DNA from: an uncultured Litorivicinus sp.
Lineage (GTDB): Bacteria > Pseudomonadota > Gammaproteobacteria > Pseudomonadales > Litorivicinaceae
NCBI GenBank assembly: GCA_938091715.1
Contig: CALKMT010000132.1
Span: 1 to 7,779, forward strand
Direction: 5' to 3'
DNA: 7,779 nucleotides
Shown here: piece by piece, positions 1 through 5,873 of the stretch
Layout: every line of letters starts with the position of its first letter
Numbering within the stretch: position 1 is the first letter of the stretch
The notes under the pieces: model-generated
Told to the model about the DNA's origin: nothing
Database searches by the model: none
What the model saw: only the letters and a program-made list of their open reading frames with translations
Made by a program: the position numbers and the translations under genes

Positions 1-663
1 GGACTGATGCAGCCCTTGGTGGTGCGCGAGGTCAATCAACGATTTGAGCTGATTGCAGGCGAACGTCGCTGGCGCGCCGCACAGCAAGCTGAACTGAGCC
101 AGGTGCCGGCGATCGTTCAAACGGTTGGGGATCAAACCGCGGCCACTCTGGCCTTGGTCGAGAACTTGCAGCGCCAGGACCTGAATGCCCTCGAGCAAGG
201 GCAAGCGCTGATCAAGTTACGTAACGAATTTGGGTTGGACCAAGCCAGCTTAAGTGAATTGGTCGGGCTGTCGCGGCCGCAGATTTCGAATTTAATGCGT
301 CTGGATGCACTGGACAGGCAAGTCAAAGAGCTAGTGCACGACGGCAGCTTGGACATGGGCCATGCCCGAGCGCTGTTGTCAGCTCCGTCTGCGCGCCAGC
401 GAGCATTGGCCTCAAAAGTGGTGGCGCTGGGTTTGAACGTTCGTCAGACCGAGAGTTTGATTGCCAATGACGGCAAACCAAAACCCGATAAGCCCGCCCC
501 GGATCAGGACGTGATCGCGCTGGCCCGTCGAATGGGCGAGCACTTTGGCGCCCAGGTCGACATTCAGGCCGGCAAAAAGGGCAAGGGTAAAATTCAGATC
601 GCCTTCAACAACCTAGATGAATTTCAGGGCTTGCTGAAAAAACTCGGCTTGTCTGACACCTGA
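1..663 (+). CDS. parB: ParB chromosome-partitioning protein, 5'-truncated by the window edge
   Basis: This is the C-terminal part (about 220 residues) of a ParB-family, CTP-dependent DNA clamp that loads at parS sites near oriC and works with the ATPase ParA in chromosome segregation. The frame is open from base 1 and the first codons read Gly-Leu-Met-Gln-Pro, which is the interior of the ParB N-terminal domain, so the ATG at 7 is an internal Met and the true start lies upstream. Counting from that Met, the nucleotide-binding motif GERRWRA is at 18-24, the ENLQRQDLN motif at 52-60, and a helix-turn-helix (LSELVGLSRPQISNLMRL) at about 82-99. A Lys/Pro-rich linker follows at about 155-167, and then the C-terminal dimerisation domain ending KKLGLSDT. 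Family knowledge: parA normally lies just upstream, and parAB next to atp is common in Pseudomonas and relatives. It reads toward atpI without a convincing terminator between them. Confidence 0.96.
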   Translation, partial: GLMQPLVVREVNQRFELIAGERRWRAAQQAELSQVPAIVQTVGDQTAATLALVENLQRQDLNALEQGQALIKLRNEFGLDQASLSELVGLSRPQISNLMRLDALDRQVKELVHDGSLDMGHARALLSAPSARQRALASKVVALGLNVRQTESLIANDGKPKPDKPAPDQDVIALARRMGEHFGAQVDIQAGKKGKGKIQIAFNNLDEFQGLLKKLGLSDT

Positions 664-687
664 GACAAAAGTCTTTCTTAGAACCGA

Positions 688-716
688 TTGATTGATTAAA
701 GGCATGTTCTTATACT
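688..716 (+). promoter_or_regulatory. Probable sigma70-type promoter of the atp operon
   Basis: A -35 element TTGATT (688-693, 4 of 6 matches to TTGACA) is followed by exactly 17 bases and a -10 element TATACT (711-716, 5 of 6 matches to TATAAT). Transcription would start near 723-724, leaving a leader of about 25 bases that contains the atpI ribosome binding site. It lies in the only sizeable gap between parB and atpI, where an operon promoter is expected. The elements are seen directly; activity is inferred. Confidence 0.7.
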
Positions 717-736
717 CCCGAGCGCTAAGAGCCACC

Positions 737-741
737 GGGAG
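737..741 (+). promoter_or_regulatory. Shine-Dalgarno site that decides the atpI start
   Basis: GGGAG lies 7 bases before the ATG at 749. The upstream in-frame candidates are much poorer. The TTG at 692 has no purine-rich site and sits inside the -35/spacer region. The ATG at 704 has AAAGG only one base away and lies upstream of the predicted transcription start. Confidence 0.75.
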
Positions 742-748
742 TCCGTGC

Positions 749-1126
749 ATGTCCGCCATCTATACCGTGACAGCACTGCCATTGGGACTGCTGATTGCCA
801 TTGCGGCGGTTTGTAATCTGTTGTTTTCCAACGAGGTTTCAATCAACGCCCTGGCCGGTGGTTTGGCGATTTTGGTGCCCAATGTGATTTTTGCAGGGCT
901 GGCCTTTCGCCATGCAGGCGCGCAGAACGCGCAGAACATCGTCCGCTCATTTTATCTGGGCGAGGCGCTAAAAATATTGATGACCGCAGGTTTACTGGTC
1001 TGCGTGTTCATTTGGGTAGAGCCCATTGTGCCGGCGGCGTTGTTTGGATCGCTGGTGGCGATGCAGGTAGCCAATGGGGTTGCCGCTACTCGAATAAAAA
1101 AATTATTACCAAATCGGAGACGTTAA
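749..1126 (+). CDS. atpI: ATP synthase subunit I (AtpI), small membrane protein
   Basis: A protein of 125 residues, the usual AtpI size. It has four predicted hydrophobic membrane segments at about 8-26, 35-54, 72-90 and 93-113, and a basic C-terminus ending PNRRR. The stretch GGLAILVPNVIFA (38-50) and the GEALKIL motif (71-77) are typical of proteobacterial AtpI. In the family, AtpI is a non-essential helper, reported to assist c-ring assembly or stability, and it is not part of the finished enzyme. I chose the ATG at 749 because of its GGGAG site and because longer versions would begin inside the predicted promoter; the frame itself stays open upstream to a TTG at 692. The stop codon TAA touches the atpB ATG directly, which suggests translational coupling. 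It is the first gene of the operon. Confidence 0.9.
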   Translation: MSAIYTVTALPLGLLIAIAAVCNLLFSNEVSINALAGGLAILVPNVIFAGLAFRHAGAQNAQNIVRSFYLGEALKILMTAGLLVCVFIWVEPIVPAALFGSLVAMQVANGVAATRIKKLLPNRRR

Positions 1127-1993
1127 ATGGCTGCAGAGACTGCGGGTGGATATATTGTCCACCACTTGACGAACCTAACGTTCGGCAAGCACCCCGTCGA
1201 AGGCTGGACCTTTGCCTACCCCCGTGGATTTGATCCCGCGGTTCATTCCCATGACATGCAATACACCATGACGGGCAAAATGGCGTCTGAGATGGGCTTT
1301 ATGGCCATCCACGTGGACACTATGCTGTGGTCAATCGGCCTGGGTGCCTTGTTTGTGTTTTTCTTTGCCAAGGCGGCCAAGTATGCAACCTCGGGCGTAC
1401 CCGGGGGATTGCAGAACTTCGTCGAGTTGATCATCGAATTCGTCGATACCAACATCAAAGATACCTTCTCAGGCAAGAGCACGCTGATTGGGCCATTGTC
1501 GCTGACCATTTTCTGTTGGGTGTTCTTGATGAACCTCATGGACTTGGTGCCGGTGGACCTGGTGCCCAACATTGCCTATGCCCTGGGCATTGAATACATG
1601 AAGATTGTGCCGACCACGGACGTGAACGCGACCCTGGGTATGGCCATTGGTGTCTTCTGTTTGATCATCTTCTATTCCATTAAGCAAAAAGGCCTCGGCG
1701 GATTCGTTGGCGAGTTAACGCTGCAGCCCTTTGGTAAATGGATGATTCCTTTTAACCTGCTGCTCGAAGGGGTCGGTTTGCTAGCCAAGCCTGTCTCACT
1801 GTCACTTCGACTGTTTGGTAACCTGTATGCCGGTGAATTGATCTTTATCCTGATCGCGCTGATGCCGTTCTGGATTCAGTTCACGTTGTCCGTACCGTGG
1901 GCGATCTTCCACATCTTGGTCATCGTATTGCAGGCATTTATTTTCATGATGTTGACTATCGTGTACCTCGCGATGGCACACGAGCATCATTGA
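1127..1993 (+). CDS. atpB: F1Fo ATP synthase subunit a (Fo proton channel)
   Basis: A 288-residue integral membrane protein that provides the two proton half-channels next to the c-ring. Hydrophobic helices are visible at about 64-83, 122-142, 168-185, 236-255 and 257-283. The essential arginine is R228 in SLSLRLFGNLYAGELIF (E. coli R210). E237, H262 and Q269 match E. coli E219, H245 and Q252; a one-residue deletion in the loop after ILIA accounts for the changed spacing. The NLMDLVPVD motif (136-144) is also typical. The N-terminus (MAAETAGGYIVHHL) resembles marine and Pseudomonas-type subunits, and the protein is somewhat longer than the E. coli one because of an extended N-terminal region. 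The start follows GGAGA (1116-1120) and abuts the atpI stop codon. Confidence 0.98.
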   Translation: MAAETAGGYIVHHLTNLTFGKHPVEGWTFAYPRGFDPAVHSHDMQYTMTGKMASEMGFMAIHVDTMLWSIGLGALFVFFFAKAAKYATSGVPGGLQNFVELIIEFVDTNIKDTFSGKSTLIGPLSLTIFCWVFLMNLMDLVPVDLVPNIAYALGIEYMKIVPTTDVNATLGMAIGVFCLIIFYSIKQKGLGGFVGELTLQPFGKWMIPFNLLLEGVGLLAKPVSLSLRLFGNLYAGELIFILIALMPFWIQFTLSVPWAIFHILVIVLQAFIFMMLTIVYLAMAHEHH

Positions 1994-2009
1994 TTAACGA
2001 AGTAACCCT

Positions 2010-2043
2010 TAACCTTTAAACGTTAGAAAACTGGAGAAAACAC
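2010..2043 (+). promoter_or_regulatory. AU-rich translation-initiation leader of atpE
   Basis: The 50-base atpB-atpE gap ends in an A/T-rich stretch with no obvious pairing, then TGGAG (2032-2036) placed 7 bases before the ATG. Its layout (TTAAC, A-rich bases, CTGGAG) resembles the E. coli atpE leader, a known translational enhancer that supports high synthesis of subunit c. Likeness is judged by eye; enhancer activity is inferred. Confidence 0.5.
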
Positions 2044-2298
2044 ATGGATATGGTTGTTGGCCTCACTGCGATTGCAGTTGCTTTGCTGATCGGTTTCGGT
2101 GCCCTAGGTACTGCGATTGGATTTGGTATTTTGGGCGGTAAGTTCCTAGAAGGCGCTGCACGTCAGCCCGAAATGGTTCCGATGCTGCAGGTTAAAATGT
2201 TCATCGTTGCAGGTCTGTTGGACGCCGTAACAATGATCGGTGTTGGTATCGCATTGTTCTTTACCTTTGCGAACCCCTTCGTTGCGCTGGTTGGCTAA
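2044..2298 (+). CDS. atpE: F1Fo ATP synthase subunit c (proteolipid, rotor ring)
   Basis: An 84-residue helical hairpin; several copies form the rotating membrane ring. Helix 1 (about 5-30) carries the glycine-rich GALGTAIGFGILGG run. The polar loop has the invariant R40-Q41-P42 that contacts the gamma/epsilon foot. Helix 2 has the proton-binding aspartate D60 in GLLDAVTMIG (E. coli D61). The residue set is of the proton type: the Gln and Glu-Ser-Thr pattern of sodium-binding rings is absent. Thr at 63, where E. coli has Pro, is also found in Pseudomonas and is not odd. The C-terminus FANPFVALVG is also of Pseudomonas style. It has its own well-spaced ribosome binding site, in keeping with the need for many copies. 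Confidence 0.98.
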   Translation: MDMVVGLTAIAVALLIGFGALGTAIGFGILGGKFLEGAARQPEMVPMLQVKMFIVAGLLDAVTMIGVGIALFFTFANPFVALVG

Positions 2299-2300
2299 TC

Positions 2301-2313
2301 GAAGCTTTGCTTC
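2301..2313 (+). other. Small hairpin just after the atpE stop codon
   Basis: GAAGC (2301-2305), a TTT loop and GCTTC (2309-2313) form a perfect 5-bp stem beginning 3 bases after the atpE stop. It is not followed by a T-run, so it is not a classical terminator. It might stabilise the atpE end of the message or mark an RNA processing region; that is inference. Confidence 0.35.
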
Positions 2314-2347
2314 ATTTACTCAAACCAACTAACGCGAGGAAGCGATT

Positions 2348-2818
2348 GTGAATCTGAATATGACGCTAGTAGGTCAGCTGATCTCATTCGCCATCTTTGT
2401 GTGGTTCTGCATGAAGTTCGTTTGGCCGCCAGTCATGGCAGCCCTGAACGAGCGTCAGGAGAAAATCGCACAGGGTCTGGCGGACGCGGATAAAGCGGCC
2501 AAAGAATTGGACGTCGCTCAGGCCAAGATCGAAGAGCAGGTACGTGATGCCAAAGAAGAGGCCTCACGAATCCTTGAGCAAGCGCGCAAGCAAGCCGCTC
2601 AAACCGTCGAAGACGCGCAGGCCAAAGCCCGTGCCGAAGGCGAAAAGCTCATCGAACAAGCTAAAGCGGACATTGACCAAGAAGTTAACGCAGCTCGCGA
2701 GGCCCTACGTGGCCAAGTTAGCACCCTGGCCGTGGCCGGTGCGTCAAAGATCTTGGGCAAAGCCGTTGACGCGGACGCTCACGCTGAGTTGATCGATCAA
2801 CTGGCCAAAGAGCTTTAA
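2348..2818 (+). CDS. atpF: F1Fo ATP synthase subunit b (peripheral stalk)
   Basis: A 156-residue subunit, the same length as in E. coli, that dimerises to form the stator linking Fo to F1. One N-terminal membrane helix (about 5-26, ending MKFVWPP) is followed by a long charged, Ala/Glu/Lys/Gln-rich coiled coil (about 33-125) and a C-terminal region that binds delta. The conserved arginine R36 is present in LNERQEKI. The start is GTG at 2348, chosen because GAGGA (2336-2340) lies 7 bases upstream and the product MNLNMTLVGQ aligns fully with the E. coli N-terminus. The ATG four codons later has no comparable site. There is one b gene and no b' gene, as expected outside phototrophs and alphaproteobacteria. 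Confidence 0.97.
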   Translation: MNLNMTLVGQLISFAIFVWFCMKFVWPPVMAALNERQEKIAQGLADADKAAKELDVAQAKIEEQVRDAKEEASRILEQARKQAAQTVEDAQAKARAEGEKLIEQAKADIDQEVNAAREALRGQVSTLAVAGASKILGKAVDADAHAELIDQLAKEL

Positions 2819-2830
2819 GGAGAGGACGAG

Positions 2831-3367
2831 ATGGCGGAACTATCCACATTAGCTCGTCCCTACGCTAAAGCGGCATTTGCGAGTGGACAGGGCGCTGGAA
2901 ATCTAGCGAACTGGAGCGAATTGTTGAGCTTTGCAGCTCAAATCGCTGACGACTCGGAAGGCCGCCGCGCACTTGCGCATCCCACATTGACCAGTGAACA
3001 AAAAGCGGCGTGGTTAAACGACCTAGCCGGTGAGCGTGCGTTTGACGCAGGTTCACAGTTCATTCAGGTGTTGGCCGATAATGGTCGACTGGATCTGCTG
3101 GCTGAAATTCACGATCAGTTCGAAGAATTGCATCGTCAGCTGGATAGCTCAGCGGTAGCTCGGGTTGAATCGGCGCAAGCGCTGACCGACGCGCAGCAAG
3201 CCACGCTAAGCGAGGCGCTGACGCGCCACCTGAACAAGCAAGTCAGTCTGGAAGTCAGTGTTAACGCTGACTTGGTGGGGGGTGTTGTCATCCGCGCAGA
3301 CGACCTAGTAATTGACGGCTCTGTAAGCGGCAAGCTCGCGAAGCTGGCCGAGCAGCTGAAGCCCTAA
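2831..3367 (+). CDS. atpH: F1 ATP synthase subunit delta (OSCP-like stator cap)
   Basis: A 178-residue soluble subunit that sits on top of the alpha3-beta3 head and binds the b dimer. The N-terminal helical domain starts with the typical LARPYAKAAF (7-16). The C-terminal domain has the family signature from about D147 to S164 (DLVGGVVIRADDLVIDGS). Length equals the usual bacterial delta. The gap to atpF is 12 bases and holds AAGGAG (2817-2822), overlapping the atpF stop codon. Confidence 0.97.
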   Translation: MAELSTLARPYAKAAFASGQGAGNLANWSELLSFAAQIADDSEGRRALAHPTLTSEQKAAWLNDLAGERAFDAGSQFIQVLADNGRLDLLAEIHDQFEELHRQLDSSAVARVESAQALTDAQQATLSEALTRHLNKQVSLEVSVNADLVGGVVIRADDLVIDGSVSGKLAKLAEQLKP

Positions 3368-3385
3368 GAGAGGCTGAGGAATAGC

Positions 3386-4930
3386 ATGCAACAACTTAAT
3401 CCAAGCGAAATCAGTGATCTGATTAAATCGCGCATCGAAAACCTCGATGTAAAAAGCGAAGCGCAGAACCAGGGCACCATCGTATCGGTGTCTGACGGTA
3501 TTGTGCGTATTCACGGTCTGAACGACGTGATGTTCGGCGAGATGGTCGAATTTGAAGGCGGACAGTTTGGTCTGGCTTTGAACCTCGAGCGTGACTCTGT
3601 CGGCGCCGTTGTGTTGGGTGACTATCAAAGTTTGGCCGAAGGCCAGACCGCGAAGTGCACCGGCCGAATTCTTGAAGTACCGACAGGCGAAGCGCTGTGT
3701 GGTCGTGTCGTTGACGCGTTGGGTAACCCCATCGACGGCAAAGGCCCGATCGAAGCACAGGGCAGCGCTCCGGTTGAAAAAGTCGCACCGGGCGTTATTG
3801 CACGCCAATCGGTTGACGAGCCGCTGCAGACGGGCATCAAGGCGATTGACGCCATGGTACCGGTCGGACGTGGCCAGCGTGAGCTGATCATTGGTGACCG
3901 TCAGACGGGTAAAACCGCGGTGGCCATCGACGCGATCATCAACCAAAAAGACACCGGCGTTAAGTGCATCTACGTGGCGGTCGGCCAGAAGCAATCATCG
4001 ATTGCTGCAGTGGTTCGTAAGCTAGAAGAGCACGGCGCGATGGATCACACCATCATCGTTGCTGCGGGCGCTGCCGATTCGGCCGCTATGCAGTTCTTGG
4101 CACCCTTCTCGGGTTGCTCGATGGGCGAATACTTCCGTGACAAGGGTGAAGATGCCTTGATCGTATACGACGACCTGTCAAAGCAGGCCGTGGCATACCG
4201 TCAGATCTCGCTGTTGCTCAAGCGTCCCCCGGGACGTGAAGCCTATCCCGGTGACGTCTTCTATTTGCACTCACGCTTGCTAGAGCGTGCGGCGCGAGTT
4301 AACGCCGACTACGTAGAAAAGCTGACTGGCGGTGCTGTGAAAGGCCAAACCGGTTCGTTGACCGCGTTGCCGATCATTGAAACCCAAGCCGGTGACGTAT
4401 CTGCTTTCGTACCGACCAACGTAATTTCGATTACTGACGGTCAGATCTTCTTGGAAACCAACCTGTTTAACTCGGGCATCCGTCCGGCGATTAACGCAGG
4501 TCTGTCGGTTTCTCGAGTCGGTGGTGCGGCCCAGACCAAAGCGGTCAAGAAGTTGGGTGGCGGTGTACGTTTGGCACTGGCTCAGTATCGTGAATTGGCG
4601 GCCTTCGCACAGTTCGCATCGGATCTTGACGATGCGACGCGTAAGCAGCTAGAGCACGGCCAGCGCGTAACCGAGCTGATGAAGCAGAAGCAGTACTCAC
4701 CCTTGAGTGTTGGTGATATGGCAATGACATTGTTTGTTGCGAACGAAGGCCATTTGGACGACGTTCCCGCAGACAAAGTTGTAGCGTTTGAAGAGGCTCT
4801 AATCGAGTACTTCCGCGCCAATGCCGCCGACCTAAAGGCCAAGATCGACGAGTCTGGCGCGTATGGCGATGACATCGCCAAAGAGCTAGAAACCGTGGTC
4901 ACCAACTTCAAGTCGTCACAGACTTGGTAA
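3386..4930 (+). CDS. atpA: F1 ATP synthase subunit alpha
   Basis: A 514-residue non-catalytic nucleotide-binding subunit; three copies alternate with beta in the F1 head. An N-terminal beta-barrel (about 25-95) leads to the P-loop GDRQTGKT at 170-177. The Walker B-like strand ALIVYDD is at 257-263. The arginine finger reaching the catalytic site is R377 in GLSVSRVGGAAQ (E. coli R376). The C-terminal helical domain includes ALAQYRELAAFAQFASDLD (397-415), and the protein ends SSQTW, much like E. coli. No key residue is missing. The start follows GAGGA (3376-3380) with a 5-base spacer. A long open frame on the opposite strand (3305-3994) overlaps it and is judged a shadow. Confidence 0.99.
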   Translation: MQQLNPSEISDLIKSRIENLDVKSEAQNQGTIVSVSDGIVRIHGLNDVMFGEMVEFEGGQFGLALNLERDSVGAVVLGDYQSLAEGQTAKCTGRILEVPTGEALCGRVVDALGNPIDGKGPIEAQGSAPVEKVAPGVIARQSVDEPLQTGIKAIDAMVPVGRGQRELIIGDRQTGKTAVAIDAIINQKDTGVKCIYVAVGQKQSSIAAVVRKLEEHGAMDHTIIVAAGAADSAAMQFLAPFSGCSMGEYFRDKGEDALIVYDDLSKQAVAYRQISLLLKRPPGREAYPGDVFYLHSRLLERAARVNADYVEKLTGGAVKGQTGSLTALPIIETQAGDVSAFVPTNVISITDGQIFLETNLFNSGIRPAINAGLSVSRVGGAAQTKAVKKLGGGVRLALAQYRELAAFAQFASDLDDATRKQLEHGQRVTELMKQKQYSPLSVGDMAMTLFVANEGHLDDVPADKVVAFEEALIEYFRANAADLKAKIDESGAYGDDIAKELETVVTNFKSSQTW

Positions 4931-4939
4931 ATCGAAAGC

Positions 4940-4960
4940 GGGCCGGGGCATCCCTGGCCC
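4940..4960 (+). other. Strong GC-rich hairpin in the atpA-atpG gap
   Basis: The arm GGGCCGGGG (4940-4948) pairs with CCCTGGCCC (4952-4960) over 9 bp with one G-U pair and a 3-base CAT loop. A cTTCGg tetraloop sequence (4962-4967) follows at once, ahead of the atpG ribosome binding site GGGAG (4966-4970). There is no T-run after the stem, so it is unlikely to terminate transcription. A role in limiting gamma translation or in RNA stability is inference. Confidence 0.6.
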
Positions 4961-4979
4961 CCTTCGGGAGCTGGTAAAA

Positions 4980-5846
4980 ATGGCAGTCGGAAAAGAGATT
5001 CGCACCCAGATTGGGAGCATCCAAAACACACAGAAAATCACCAGTGCAATGGAATTGGTGGCGGCCTCGAAAATGCGTAAAGCGCAGGATCGTATGTCGT
5101 CGTCGCGTCCGTACGCTGACCGAATTTTCGAAGTGATCGGCCATTTGGCACACGCAAACCCCGAATACGACCACCTGTATCTAAAAGACCGCGAAGTGTC
5201 GCGAGTCGGATACATCGTCGTCAGCTCAGACCGTGGTCTGTGTGGCGGCTTGAACGCGAACTTGTTCAAGAAAGTGGTCGCAGAAATGGGAACGTGGCAT
5301 GGCAAGGACGTTGAAATTGACGTCGCCGTGCTGGGCCAAAAGGCAGCGTCTTTCTTTAAGAGTTTCGGTGGCAATGTCGTCGCCTCAAGCACCCACCTAG
5401 GCGATGCGCCTGAGTTGGCTGACTTGATTGGTGCCGTCAAAACCATGATCGATGCTTACGAAGAAGGCCGTATTGACCGTTTGTATGTGGTTTACAACCG
5501 CTTTGTTAACACTATGACTCAAGAGCCCAGTGTTCGTCAGCTACTGCCGGTAGCCAAAGGCGAGCTAGAAGAGGCCTCCTTGGGCACCAATTGGGATTAC
5601 CTGTACGAGCCCGATGCGGAACAAGTCTTAAACGGCTTGATGACCCGTTATTTGGAATCGCAGGTGTACCAGGGTGTGGTGGAAAACAACGCCTGTGAAC
5701 AAGCCGCCCGTATGATCGCGATGAAAGCCGCGACCGATAACGCCGGCGATCTGATTCGTGACTTGAATCTGGTCTACAACAAAGCGCGTCAAGCAGCCAT
5801 CACACAAGAGATTTCGGAAATTGTCGGTGGAGCCGCGGCTATTTAA
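4980..5846 (+). CDS. atpG: F1 ATP synthase subunit gamma (central shaft)
   Basis: A 288-residue subunit whose N- and C-terminal helices form the coiled-coil rotor inside the alpha/beta ring. The N-terminus KEIRTQIGSIQNTQKITSAM (5-24) contains the conserved Met at 24 (E. coli M23 in mature numbering), followed by ELVAASKMRKAQDRM. SSDRGLCGGLN (82-92) marks the Rossmann-like globular domain. The C-terminal helix (about 243-286) has the conserved MKAATDNAGDLI and ITQEISEIVGGA. Length matches E. coli gamma. The ribosome binding site GGGAG has a rather long 9-base spacer and lies beside a stable hairpin, so gamma may be translated less than alpha and beta, in keeping with one gamma per three of each; this is inferred. 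Confidence 0.98.
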   Translation: MAVGKEIRTQIGSIQNTQKITSAMELVAASKMRKAQDRMSSSRPYADRIFEVIGHLAHANPEYDHLYLKDREVSRVGYIVVSSDRGLCGGLNANLFKKVVAEMGTWHGKDVEIDVAVLGQKAASFFKSFGGNVVASSTHLGDAPELADLIGAVKTMIDAYEEGRIDRLYVVYNRFVNTMTQEPSVRQLLPVAKGELEEASLGTNWDYLYEPDAEQVLNGLMTRYLESQVYQGVVENNACEQAARMIAMKAATDNAGDLIRDLNLVYNKARQAAITQEISEIVGGAAAI

Positions 5847-5873
5847 GCCGGGCCCTCGAAAAGGAGACTAACA

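Noticed and set aside
649..679. TTGTCT/AGACAA inverted repeat at the parB stop, and an overlapping AGAC-AAAA-GTCT followed by TTTCTT, as a parB terminator
   Set aside because: The stems are only 6 and 4 bp, AT-rich, mutually exclusive and lack an uninterrupted T-run; too weak to call.
1990..2020. Possible internal promoter before atpE (TTGATT with CTTTAA or TTTAAA downstream)
   Set aside because: The -10 candidates are poor and need 18-19 base spacing; the A/T richness is better explained by the translation leader.
2044..2298. Possible sodium-binding c subunit
   Set aside because: The ring carboxylate is Asp in GLLDAVTM, and the Gln and Glu-Ser-Thr ligands of sodium-type rings are missing; the pattern matches proton-type Pseudomonas c subunits.
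2840..2848. CTATCCACA, one mismatch from a DnaA box, within atpH
   Set aside because: A single isolated match inside conserved codons, with no cluster or AT-rich unwinding region nearby.
3305..3994. 229-codon open frame on the minus strand overlapping atpH and atpA
   Set aside because: It lies opposite highly conserved coding sequence, has no ribosome site or domain I recognise, and its residues mirror the codon pattern of atpA. Such shadow frames are common opposite GC-moderate, highly expressed genes.
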